From contig QKDT01000241.1 of NCBI GenBank assembly GCA_003251995.1, forward strand, positions 1 through 8,357: a stretch of DNA of 8,357 bases, in the 5' to 3' direction. Position 1 is the first letter of the stretch, and each line of letters starts with the position of its first letter. Positions 1 to 5,235 of this stretch are shown here, in pieces. Origin of the DNA: Desulfovibrio desulfuricans (GTDB taxonomy: Bacteria > Desulfobacterota > Desulfovibrionia > Desulfovibrionales > Desulfovibrionaceae). The position numbers were made by a program, and so were the translations under genes. The notes under the pieces were generated by a model that ran no database searches, was not told the DNA's origin, and saw only the letters and a list, made by a program, of their open reading frames with translations.

Positions 1-1303
1 AGGCCACGCGCTCGGCATATGTGGTATTGTTGCGGCCCGAAATCTGCCACAGCCCGGTTATGCCGGCGCGTACCATGCAGTATTCTTCGTACACGGGGCC
101 GTACTTTTTAACTTCATTCTGCACGATGTGGCGCGGCCCCACCAGGCTCATGTCGCCGATAACCACGTTGAGCAGTTGCGGCAGCTCATCCAGGCTCACC
201 TTGCGCAACAGGCGGCCCACGCGGGTTATGCGCGGGTCATGCTTGAGCTTGTGGTCCTTCTCCCACTCTGCCCGCAATTCGGGGTCATGTTCCAGCACTT
301 CCCTCAAGATTCTGTCGGCATTGTCCATCATGGTGCGGAATTTAAAAATCCCGATTTCGCGCCCGCCGCTGCCAATGCGCCGCTGGCGGTAGAACACCGG
401 CCCCCGGCTGTCCAGGCGGATAGCCAGTGCCAACAGCAGCCCCAGGGGCAACAGCACGATGCCCCCCATGGCGCAGAGCAGCACATCCATAAAGCGCTTA
501 ACCCGCAAGCGTCGTTTGTCGCGCAGGTTCTGCCGCACCTGCAAACCCACAGCAGTGCCAAGATCGCGCGGCGTGAGCCAGTGCGCACGAAAACCATCGT
601 TAAACGAAGGCACCACAAGAATGCGTTCAAAATAGCGGCTGGCCTCAGTTATGTAATCAAGGCTCTGCCCCTGATCCGCCTTTTGCAGAATCATGACCAT
701 GGCCTTGGGCTGGGCCTGCGCAATTTCTGCAAAGAGTTTGCGAACAGCATCCTCGCTGGTGGGCAGAGGATACATGGCAATGGGATGCAACCCGCGCTCA
801 GGCCGCCGCTTGAGATACCGCCAAAAATCGCGTCCGGCGTTGCCGCTGTCAAAAATTATCAGGGGCCTGCCCCACCAGCGGCGGCGCATAAAAAGGCGCC
901 GACAATAACTGCGCATGAGCGGCAGAACAAAAATCGTGGCTAGCCAACTACCGCCGATGACAATTCTGGAATAGGCATCGCCCGTCTTTGACAGAAAAAG
1001 CACCGCCAGAATGATGCCGTACATGAGACTGGTGAGCTGAAACAGGGCCTTGAGTTCACGGTGCGGCGGCAGGCTGATGGTTTGGTAAAGCCCAAGCCCG
1101 GCAGCCATCACTGGCCCCATGAGCAGCAAAGGCAAAGCCCCGCGGTACAGCGCTGGGTCCACATCACCAAAAAGAGCGCGCACAAGAAAAACCACCATAG
1201 CCGTACCAATGATAGCCAGGAGGTCAAAAATACATAGCAGGGTTTTTTGCGGGGAAAGCCCGCAAGCCAGAAGCGCCCTGACCCAGAGGGGAGATTGTTT
1301 CAT
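1..1303 (-). CDS. WbaP/WcaJ-family undecaprenyl-phosphate sugar-1-phosphate transferase, 3' end cut by window
   Basis: Read in reverse from 1303, the frame is open for 434 residues to the window edge, so the C-terminus is missing (the family is usually about 470 residues, leaving roughly 40 unseen). Hydrophobic segments lie near residues 21-45, 54-73, 90-105 and 115-130, followed by a soluble Rossmann-like region at about 146-250. The catalytic bacterial sugar transferase domain then begins: a re-entrant or membrane helix at 269-296, GPVFYRQRRIG at 301-311, KFRTM at 321-325, SLDELPQLLNVVIGDMSLVG at 370-389 and GITGLWQISGRN at 414-425. The adjacent Asp-Glu (372-373) matches the catalytic dyad known in PglC-like phosphoglycosyltransferases. 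By family knowledge the enzyme moves a sugar-1-phosphate from a UDP-sugar to undecaprenyl phosphate at the inner membrane, starting O-antigen, capsule or exopolysaccharide synthesis. The sugar cannot be told. The start is uncertain: ATG 1303 fits the membrane topology but has no clear Shine-Dalgarno; ATG 1378 is in frame upstream. Confidence 0.92.
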   Translation of the reverse strand, partial: MKQSPLWVRALLACGLSPQKTLLCIFDLLAIIGTAMVVFLVRALFGDVDPALYRGALPLLLMGPVMAAGLGLYQTISLPPHRELKALFQLTSLMYGIILAVLFLSKTGDAYSRIVIGGSWLATIFVLPLMRSYCRRLFMRRRWWGRPLIIFDSGNAGRDFWRYLKRRPERGLHPIAMYPLPTSEDAVRKLFAEIAQAQPKAMVMILQKADQGQSLDYITEASRYFERILVVPSFNDGFRAHWLTPRDLGTAVGLQVRQNLRDKRRLRVKRFMDVLLCAMGGIVLLPLGLLLALAIRLDSRGPVFYRQRRIGSGGREIGIFKFRTMMDNADRILREVLEHDPELRAEWEKDHKLKHDPRITRVGRLLRKVSLDELPQLLNVVIGDMSLVGPRHIVQNEVKKYGPVYEEYCMVRAGITGLWQISGRNNTTYAERVA

Positions 1304-1394
1304 GAGGAGCGGCGCTGTGCCGTTGGTGCCGGCACTACGTTTATGCGCGGTTTGCCGCGCTGTTGCTGAAAAGCACATATCTTTAAACGTGATA

Positions 1395-1423
1395 ATGTTA
1401 TTCCCTTTCCTTGGAAAGCACAA
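1395..1423 (-). promoter_or_regulatory. candidate sigma70-type promoter of the sugar transferase
   Basis: On the minus strand, TTGTGC (1418-1423) and TAACAT (1395-1400) are separated by exactly 17 bases, with 3 of 6 and 4 of 6 matches to the consensus boxes. The spacer holds the palindrome CTTTCC-TT-GGAAAG (plus strand, 1405-1418), which also touches the -35 box, so a repressor site is conceivable. Transcription from here would begin near 1388, only about ten bases before the alternative ATG at 1378 and about 85 before ATG 1303. The call rests on sequence match alone. Confidence 0.35.
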
Positions 1424-1429
1424 GAATTC

Positions 1430-1447
1430 CCACATTTGCCACATTTG
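1430..1447. repeat. tandem 9-bp direct repeat
   Basis: CCACATTTG occurs twice back to back at 1430-1438 and 1439-1447, with a looser relative (CCCATTTGT) at 1460-1468. It lies just upstream of the candidate -35 box of the sugar transferase, where an activator could bind. The repeat is seen directly; the regulatory role is inference. Confidence 0.5.
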
Positions 1448-1465
1448 ACTGATTGCTGCCCCATT

Positions 1466-1489
1466 TGTGACGCGGGCCTTGCCCTTGCG
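1466..1489. repeat. 24-bp direct repeat, copy 1
   Basis: The 24 bases beginning TGTGACGCGGG and ending CCCTTGCG recur without mismatch at 1582-1605, with a 116-base period. In this copy the bases after the repeat (ATTTAC) do not complete the hairpin that copy 2 forms. The two copies bracket a 92-base segment that contains further inverted repeats, which resembles a small REP- or MITE-like intergenic element. That interpretation is inference. Confidence 0.8.
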
Positions 1490-1504
1490 ATTTACTCATA
1501 ACCA

Positions 1505-1538
1505 CGAAAAGCTTCCGCTTTCGGTTCGGCAAAGCCGA
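1505..1538. repeat. two small adjacent hairpins
   Basis: CGAAAAGC (1505-1512) pairs with GCTTTCG (1517-1523) around a short loop, with one bulged base. TCGGC (1526-1530) pairs perfectly with GCCGA (1534-1538) around AAA. They lie between the two 24-bp repeats. Individually these are modest structures; their clustering is what is notable. Confidence 0.5.
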
Positions 1539-1557
1539 TACCGGCTACAGCCTTTCG

Positions 1558-1580
1558 GAGCCCGCTCCTCCGGCGGGCTC
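1558..1580. repeat. perfect 8-bp GC-rich inverted repeat
   Basis: GAGCCCGC (1558-1565) and GCGGGCTC (1573-1580) are exact inverted copies around a 7-base loop. No T-tract follows on either strand, so this is not a standard intrinsic terminator. It sits immediately before the second 24-bp repeat. Confidence 0.7.
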
Positions 1581-1581
1581 G

Positions 1582-1610
1582 TGTGACGCGGGCCTTGCCC
1601 TTGCGTCACA
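1582..1610. repeat. 24-bp direct repeat, copy 2, within a larger hairpin
   Basis: This copy (1582-1605) is identical to the one at 1466-1489. Here it is also part of a longer inverted repeat: TGTGACGC (1582-1589) pairs with GCGTCACA (1603-1610), and inside it GGGC (1590-1593) pairs with GCCC (1597-1600) around CTT, with a two-base TT bulge. The result is a stable 12-pair hairpin without a following T-run. Copy 1 lacks the right-hand arm. Confidence 0.75.
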
Positions 1611-1651
1611 GCCCTCCTTCTGTTACAGAAAGACCTTGTTTTGCAGAGGCC

Positions 1652-1682
1652 GCGCGGCGTTGGCACCACATGCCAACCGCGC
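1652..1682 (+). promoter_or_regulatory. strong imperfect hairpin ahead of the ABC operon, possible structured mRNA leader
   Basis: GCGCGG plus TTGGCA (1652-1657 and 1660-1665, with a two-base CG bulge) pairs with TGCCAA plus CCGCGC (1671-1682) around a CCACA loop, giving twelve pairs. It ends 76 bases before the binding-protein start codon. If the promoter lies upstream, it would be in the 5' untranslated leader and could affect stability or readthrough. I do not recognise any known riboswitch class. As DNA it could instead be a regulator site, with TTGGCA/TGCCAA as half-sites. Confidence 0.45.
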
Positions 1683-1742
1683 AGGGATGCGCACCAGCCG
1701 CCTCAAACGGCAGTGTCGGCGCATGACCGTTCTGTCCTTTCC

Positions 1743-1749
1743 GAGGGGG
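1743..1749 (+). promoter_or_regulatory. ribosome binding site of the binding-protein gene
   Basis: GAGGGGG lies nine bases before ATG 1759. It decides the start, because that ATG is followed at once by a complete signal peptide, whereas earlier in-frame starts would add an Arg-rich, non-secretory extension. Confidence 0.75.
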
Positions 1750-1758
1750 AAATCGAAC

Positions 1759-2502
1759 ATGAAAAAATTTTTCGTCTGCGCACTGCTGGCTGCCATTATG
1801 GCTGCCGTACCTGCATTTGCCAAAAAAACCTATGTGAACGGCATTGATCCTGACTATCCTCCCTTTGCCTACGTGGACGAAAAAACTGGTCAGCCCGCCG
1901 GTTTTGACGTGGACGCCATGAACTGGATCGCCAAGACCATGGGATTTGAAGTGGTTCACAAGCCCATGGCGTGGGACGGCATCATCCCCGCCCTGCTTGC
2001 CAAGCAGATCGACATGGTTGATTCGGGCATGAGCATCACCCCCGAACGCGCCAAAGTTGTGCAGTTCTCCAATCCTTACTGGACAGTTTCGCGCGTGTTT
2101 GTTGTGCCCGCCGATTCCAAGCTGACCCCCGCCGACATTCTGAGCAAAAAGATCAAGCTTGGCGTGCAGCGTGGCACCTCTGAAGCCAATGACATCAAGA
2201 AAGAGCAGGAAGAAAAGAAGTATCCTTTTGAACTGCGCTTCTACGAATCTTCGCCCCTGGCGGTTGAAGACCTGCTCAATGGTCGCATTCAGGCTGCCCT
2301 GATGGACGAACTGCCCGCTAACAATGCCATTGAAAATGGTCGCGCTGTCAAGAAGGCCGGCACCCACGGTGATCCCGACAATTTCGGCGTTGCCATGCGC
2401 AAAGACGACAAGGAACTGCAGAAGCTGGTAAACGAAGGCTATAAAAAACTTATTGCCGACCCCTACTGGAAAGAACTGCAGAAGAAATACCTGAGCAAAT
2501 AA
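1759..2502 (+). CDS. periplasmic polar amino acid-binding protein (SBP family 3) of an ABC importer
   Basis: A 247-residue protein, normal for the family. A Sec signal peptide is clear: MKK, a hydrophobic core to about residue 17, and AFA at 19-21 before the likely cleavage. The mature part has the family 3 landmarks: DPDYPPFAY (30-38), the signature GFDVDAM (48-54), MSITPERAKVVQFSNPYW (91-108), whose Arg97 is in the position that usually binds the ligand carboxylate, RGTSEAND (138-145) in the hinge and second lobe, and LMDELPA (181-187), whose Asp183 usually holds the ligand amino group. By family knowledge it captures an L-amino acid in the periplasm and delivers it to the permease pair encoded downstream. 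Substrate is not determined; a polar or charged amino acid is a reasonable inference. It is first in the operon, and a hairpin after it probably lets it be made in excess over the membrane parts. Confidence 0.95.
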   Translation: MKKFFVCALLAAIMAAVPAFAKKTYVNGIDPDYPPFAYVDEKTGQPAGFDVDAMNWIAKTMGFEVVHKPMAWDGIIPALLAKQIDMVDSGMSITPERAKVVQFSNPYWTVSRVFVVPADSKLTPADILSKKIKLGVQRGTSEANDIKKEQEEKKYPFELRFYESSPLAVEDLLNGRIQAALMDELPANNAIENGRAVKKAGTHGDPDNFGVAMRKDDKELQKLVNEGYKKLIADPYWKELQKKYLSK

Positions 2503-2526
2503 CGGACGCGCGAGCGCCCACACGCC

Positions 2527-2563
2527 AAGCGCGAACCGCCTGTAATCCAGACGGTTCGCGCTT
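2527..2563 (+). promoter_or_regulatory. perfect 12-bp hairpin between binding-protein and permease genes
   Basis: AAGCGCGAACCG (2527-2538) and CGGTTCGCGCTT (2552-2563) are exact inverted copies around a 13-base loop. There is no immediate T-run; TTTT appears only at 2578-2581. In ABC operons such intercistronic hairpins typically protect the upstream message or cause partial termination, keeping binding protein in excess. That role is inferred here. Confidence 0.75.
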
Positions 2564-2567
2564 GTGC

Positions 2568-2583
2568 GGAAAAGGCATTTTCC
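2568..2583 (+). promoter_or_regulatory. small hairpin overlapping the permease ribosome binding site
   Basis: GGAAAA (2568-2573) and TTTTCC (2578-2583) are exact inverted copies around GGCA. The only Shine-Dalgarno-like sequence before the permease (AAAAGG, 2570-2575, a long 12 bases from ATG 2588) lies in its left arm and loop, so pairing could dampen permease translation. The structure is seen; the effect is inference. Confidence 0.4.
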
Positions 2584-2587
2584 ATAC

Positions 2588-3280
2588 ATGAATTCATTGC
2601 TTGTGGTATATAACGCCCTGCCTTCCATACTGTCCGGCAGTCTGGTTACGGTGGGCAACGTCGCTCTGTCGCTGACCATGGGGTTGTTTCTTGGCGTGCC
2701 CATGGCAGTGGCCCAGGTTTACGGCGGGCCATGGCTGCGGCGGCTGGTGGCCCTGTATGTGTGGTTTTTCAGAGGCGTGCCCATTCTGGTGCTGCTCTTC
2801 CTCTGTTATGGCTTGTTCATCAGCATTGGCGTTTCCATAGATCCCTTTTTCATCTGCTGCATTGTTCTTGGCTGCACCAGCACTGCCTATCAGTCGCAAA
2901 TTTTCAGGGGCGCTATAGAAAGCCTGCCCCACGGGCAGTTAAATGCTGCGCGCGCCCTTGGCATGCGCGAGAGCACGGGCATCTGTTCCATCATTTTGCC
3001 GCAGGCCTTGCGGCTTTCCATCCCTGGCTGGGCCAACGAGTTTTCCATTCTTCTCAAGGATTCGGCTATCTGCTTTGTGCTCGGCACACAAGACATCATG
3101 GCCCGCACCTCGTTTGTGGCAGCCCGGACGCATGAACATCTGGCATTGTACGCCACTGCTGGCGTGCTGTATTTTGTGCTGACGCTGGCGGTGCTAAAAC
3201 TGTTGCGCCTTCTGGAACAAAAAACCCATGTACCCGGCTATTCTTCAGGAATCGGCATGGAAGGCATGGGGATGGGATAA
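2588..3280 (+). CDS. amino acid ABC transporter permease (HisM/GlnP type), first subunit
   Basis: A 230-residue inner-membrane protein. Hydrophobic stretches are near residues 15-40, 57-80, 85-100 and 186-207, with a less hydrophobic one about 150-167. The cytoplasmic EAA-type loop that docks on the ATPase is visible as GQLNAARALGM (116-126) and IILPQALRLSIPGWANEF (135-152). FRGVPILVLL (61-70) is another family landmark. It is one half of the permease heterodimer, the other being at 4042-4710. ATG 2588 is preferred to GTG 2564, which lies eight codons upstream right against the intercistronic hairpin and would add a basic prefix. The ATPase gene starts two bases after its stop, implying tight co-translation. 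An oddity is the C-terminal tail of Gly and Met (GIGMEGMGMG), not a usual feature of these permeases. Confidence 0.93.
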   Translation: MNSLLVVYNALPSILSGSLVTVGNVALSLTMGLFLGVPMAVAQVYGGPWLRRLVALYVWFFRGVPILVLLFLCYGLFISIGVSIDPFFICCIVLGCTSTAYQSQIFRGAIESLPHGQLNAARALGMRESTGICSIILPQALRLSIPGWANEFSILLKDSAICFVLGTQDIMARTSFVAARTHEHLALYATAGVLYFVLTLAVLKLLRLLEQKTHVPGYSSGIGMEGMGMG

Positions 3281-3282
3281 GC

Positions 3283-4041
3283 ATGAGCGTGGATCAACAA
3301 GCGGTATTGCAGGTAAAGGGCATCTCCAAAAAATTGGGCGGCAAGCCCATTCTGGATAATTGCAGCCTTACGGTGAACAGGGGCGAGCTCAAGGTACTCA
3401 TCGGGCCTTCGGGCGCAGGCAAAAGCACGCTTCTGCAAAGCATTAACTGCCTTATCCCCCCGGATTCCGGCGAGATCTACCTTGAAGGCCAGTTGCTTGA
3501 CCGCGCCGACAAGGCCGCGCTGTGCGCCTTTCGCGCGCAGGTTGGCATGATTTTTCAGGATTTCAACCTGTTCGATCACCTTACCGCTGAAGAAAACGTC
3601 GGTATTGCCCTGCGCAAGGTGCGCGGCATGTCTGCGGCGGATGCCCGCAAACGCGCGCAAGAAGAACTGGCCCGTGTAGGCCTTGCCCGCCGCGCTAGCC
3701 TTTACCCGGCCCAACTCTCTGGCGGTCAGAAGCAACGCGTGGCTATGGCCCGCGCCCTCGCCATGGATCCCAAGGTCATCTTGCTGGACGAGCCAACCTC
3801 GGCCCTTGATCCAGAACTGGTGGGCGAAGTGCTTGCAGTTATTCGCGACCTTGCCAGCGGCGGCATGACCATGGTCATGGCAACGCACCAGATGGATTTT
3901 GCCCGCGCCCTGGCAACAGAAATTATTTTTATGGAACACGGCAAGCTTATTGAGCAGGGTTCCCCCGCCGTATTGCTAGCCGAGGGGTCGAATACGCGTA
4001 CCCGGGATTTTTGCCAGCGCATGCTGGAGATGGGGGCCTAA
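3283..4041 (+). CDS. amino acid ABC transporter ATP-binding protein (GlnQ/HisP type)
   Basis: A 252-residue cytoplasmic ATPase of normal length for the family. All nucleotide-binding motifs are intact: Walker A GPSGAGKST (41-49), Q-loop Gln92 in MIFQDFNLFDHLT (89-101), signature LSGGQKQRVAMARALA (145-160), Walker B VILLDE (165-170) with catalytic Glu170, D-loop SALD (173-176) and H-loop His202 in ATHQMDFA. The QDFNLFDHLT stretch is typical of the polar amino acid transporter group. As a homodimer it powers import through the two permeases encoded either side. It begins two bases after the first permease stop, and the next gene begins directly at the base after its own stop, so the three are almost certainly made from one message. 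Confidence 0.97.
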   Translation: MSVDQQAVLQVKGISKKLGGKPILDNCSLTVNRGELKVLIGPSGAGKSTLLQSINCLIPPDSGEIYLEGQLLDRADKAALCAFRAQVGMIFQDFNLFDHLTAEENVGIALRKVRGMSAADARKRAQEELARVGLARRASLYPAQLSGGQKQRVAMARALAMDPKVILLDEPTSALDPELVGEVLAVIRDLASGGMTMVMATHQMDFARALATEIIFMEHGKLIEQGSPAVLLAEGSNTRTRDFCQRMLEMGA

Positions 4042-4710
4042 GTGCTGGACACGGCCTTTTTTGGCAACGACCTGCTGCCAGCGCTGAACCGAGGATTGCT
4101 GGTTTCGCTTGCGCTCATTATTCCAGCCGGGAGCCTTGGTTTTGTTGGCGGCGTGCTGCTTGGCTGCGCCCGCGCCTTTGGCCCGCGCTGGCTGCGCCGT
4201 CTTGGCAATGGCTACACATCCCTGATACGCGGTGTACCACTGGCAGTGCAGTTGATGATGATCTACTACGCCCTGCCCAAACTTGGCATCTATTTTTCGC
4301 CCTTTGGTGCTGCCTTGACCAGCTTTACGCTGTGTACTGCTGCCTATCAGTCAGAATACGTGCGAGGCGCGCTGCTTTCCATCAGGCAAGGCCAGGTGCG
4401 TGCGGCCCAAGCCCTTGGTTTCAGCCAATGGCAAACAGTTTCGTGGATTATCATCCCTCAGGCTGCAAGGCGCGCCCTGCCTGGCTGCGGTAATGAAATC
4501 ATCTATCTTATCAAGTATAGCTCACTGGCCTATCTGGTGACCTGTCTTGAACTGATGGGCGAGGGCAAGGTTGTGGCCTCTGATACATTTCGCTTTACAG
4601 AGGTGTTTATCGCTGTGGGCGCCTACTATCTTGCCATGGTCACCCTGGCTACTTTTTTTCTGCGCTGGCTTGAAAACCGCTACCGTATCCCTGGTTTCGG
4701 CGCGCGTTGA
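4042..4710 (+). CDS. amino acid ABC transporter permease (HisQ/GlnP type), second subunit
   Basis: A 222-residue inner-membrane protein starting with GTG directly after the TAA of the ATPase gene. GGAG and GGGGG in the end of that gene provide the ribosome binding site, so translation is probably coupled. Hydrophobic stretches lie near residues 18-42, 62-80, 86-103, 154-172 and 187-207. The EAA-type coupling loop reads GQVRAAQALGF (117-127) and IIIPQAARRALPGCGNE (136-152). The family landmark IRGVPLAVQLMM (62-73) is present. With the 2588-3280 product it should form the permease heterodimer. The two differ clearly in sequence, so this is an old paralogous pair and not a recent duplication. 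It is the last gene of the operon, followed by a terminator 35 bases after its stop. Confidence 0.94.
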   Translation: MLDTAFFGNDLLPALNRGLLVSLALIIPAGSLGFVGGVLLGCARAFGPRWLRRLGNGYTSLIRGVPLAVQLMMIYYALPKLGIYFSPFGAALTSFTLCTAAYQSEYVRGALLSIRQGQVRAAQALGFSQWQTVSWIIIPQAARRALPGCGNEIIYLIKYSSLAYLVTCLELMGEGKVVASDTFRFTEVFIAVGAYYLAMVTLATFFLRWLENRYRIPGFGAR

Positions 4711-4745
4711 TACCTCCCCAATCCACCGTATTTCTTATCCATGCA

Positions 4746-4769
4746 AAAGGCCCGCTAATGCGGGCCTTT
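4746..4769. terminator. bidirectional intrinsic terminator
   Basis: AAAGGCCCGC (4746-4755) and GCGGGCCTTT (4760-4769) form a perfect 10-pair stem with a TAAT loop. On the plus strand it is followed by GAACATTTTTA, and on the minus strand the stem runs into TTTTGCAT. It lies between the convergent ABC operon and the small minus-strand gene and can end both. Confidence 0.9.
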
Positions 4770-4813
4770 GAACATTTTTATCCTGCGGCTTACGGCGCGC
4801 TCTGTGCTGCGCA

Positions 4814-5161
4814 TCAATCCTGTCCAAGCTCCTTCTTAAGCCAGGACTTCACCTCCGGCGTGGGCTCACTTATGCCACGCCAGGCCCCATGAACCTTGCG
4901 GTAATCTTCCATCAAGGCCGCTGGCAAGGGTACGGTAATAAGGTCGTCTGCCCTTTCGGAGTTACGCCTAACCAAACGGATGACAGGCGGCTCTTGCCAA
5001 CTGTCCACCACAAAATAGTGGGCCACATCGTCCTTGGAGCGCACCGGCGGATATTCCGAATGCCAGTCGTTGTTTCCCCATTCAAGGTACATGGTTACAG
5101 CGTGTTCCGGCGAAAGATTCCAGTCTATATTATAAAGAGAAAAATCCTTCAGTGATGTCAT
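4814..5161 (-). CDS. small uncharacterised protein, 115 residues
   Basis: I do not recognise a named family. The product is soluble, with no signal peptide or membrane segment, rich in Trp (six) and in acidic residues. Its N-terminal half (LYNIDWNLSPEHAVTMYLEW, residues 9-28) is followed by GNNDWHSEYPPVRSKDDVAHYFVVDSW, and the C-terminal third looks helical, ending PEVKSWLKKELGQD. The gene is supported by an excellent ribosome binding site (AAGGAGGAA, five bases from ATG for its core), a candidate promoter and a shared terminator, so it appears to be a stand-alone expressed gene. The general character, a short acidic cytoplasmic protein, suggests a conserved hypothetical of the lineage. The downstream neighbour of the 907-residue protein gene in the same direction may be read partly from it, with a 74-base gap. 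Confidence 0.85.
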   Translation of the reverse strand: MTSLKDFSLYNIDWNLSPEHAVTMYLEWGNNDWHSEYPPVRSKDDVAHYFVVDSWQEPPVIRLVRRNSERADDLITVPLPAALMEDYRKVHGAWRGISEPTPEVKSWLKKELGQD

Positions 5162-5164
5162 GGC

Positions 5165-5173
5165 TTCCTCCTT
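5165..5173 (-). promoter_or_regulatory. strong Shine-Dalgarno of the 115-residue protein gene
   Basis: On the minus strand AAGGAGGAA contains the full AGGAGG core, five bases from ATG 5161. It is the best ribosome binding site in the window and implies efficient translation. Confidence 0.85.
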
Positions 5174-5184
5174 CTGTGCTTAAC

Positions 5185-5216
5185 TTATTAATAACTGTTA
5201 TTGATAAATTATGCAA
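5185..5216 (-). promoter_or_regulatory. candidate promoter with overlapping 23-bp near-palindromic operator
   Basis: On the minus strand TTGCAT (5211-5216) and TATTAA (5188-5193) are 17 bases apart. Over the -10 box and spacer lies a near-palindrome: TTATTAATAAC (5185-5195), one central T, then GTTATTGATAA (5197-5207), with ten of eleven arm positions matching. The arrangement is that of a repressor operator. I cannot assign a regulator; it is not a clear match to the FNR, Fur or HcpR consensus sequences as I know them. An alternative is a weak AT-rich hairpin after the upstream gene, but there is no GC-rich stem or T-run. Confidence 0.45.
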
Positions 5217-5235
5217 GTGGTGAGCCTGATATTTG

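Larger units (their letters stand above)
1304..1758. other. 455-base divergent intergenic region rich in repeats and hairpins
   Basis: This region separates the minus-strand sugar transferase from the plus-strand ABC operon. I see no convincing gene in it. The frame running into the binding-protein gene from upstream encodes Arg-rich residues without a signal peptide and is best read as untranslated leader. It holds a candidate promoter for the sugar transferase (1395-1423), a 9-bp tandem repeat (1430-1447), two copies of a 24-bp direct repeat (1466-1489 and 1582-1605), several hairpins between 1505 and 1610, and a strong imperfect hairpin at 1652-1682. No good plus-strand promoter stands out. 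The best weak candidate is TTGCGT at 1601-1606 with TACAGA at 1624-1629 and a 17-base spacer, which I do not trust. Confidence 0.7.

Noticed and set aside
128..943. Long plus-strand open frame opposite the sugar transferase (271 codons)
   Set aside because: The minus strand encodes unmistakable sugar transferase motifs here; the plus frame is rich in His, Gln, Pro and Ala with no domain.
1582..1610. Hairpin as an intrinsic terminator
   Set aside because: There is no T-run on either side and it lies between divergent genes, where no transcript needs ending.
1660..1676. Sigma54 promoter suggested by TTGGCAC...TGCC
   Set aside because: The GG and GC elements are eight bases apart, not the required ten; the sequence is better explained as a palindrome.
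1636..1758. 41-codon in-frame extension upstream of the binding-protein ATG
   Set aside because: It is Arg-rich, would bury the signal peptide, and contains the hairpin and the Shine-Dalgarno of ATG 1759.
2564..2587. GTG 2564 as start of the first permease
   Set aside because: It lies directly against the intercistronic hairpin arm, has no free Shine-Dalgarno, and adds a basic prefix not expected in this family.
1606..2703. Long open frame on the minus strand opposite the binding-protein gene (365 codons)
   Set aside because: It is fully antisense to a clear SBP family 3 gene with signal peptide and family motifs; the translation is low in recognisable motifs and arises from GC-rich codon bias.
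3238..3939. Minus-strand open frame opposite the ATPase gene (233 codons)
   Set aside because: It is the reverse of an intact ATPase with all Walker and signature motifs.
5185..5207. Fur box or FNR box over the small-gene promoter
   Set aside because: The arms do not match GATAAT-type Fur hexamers or TTGAT-N4-ATCAA; only a generic palindrome can be claimed.
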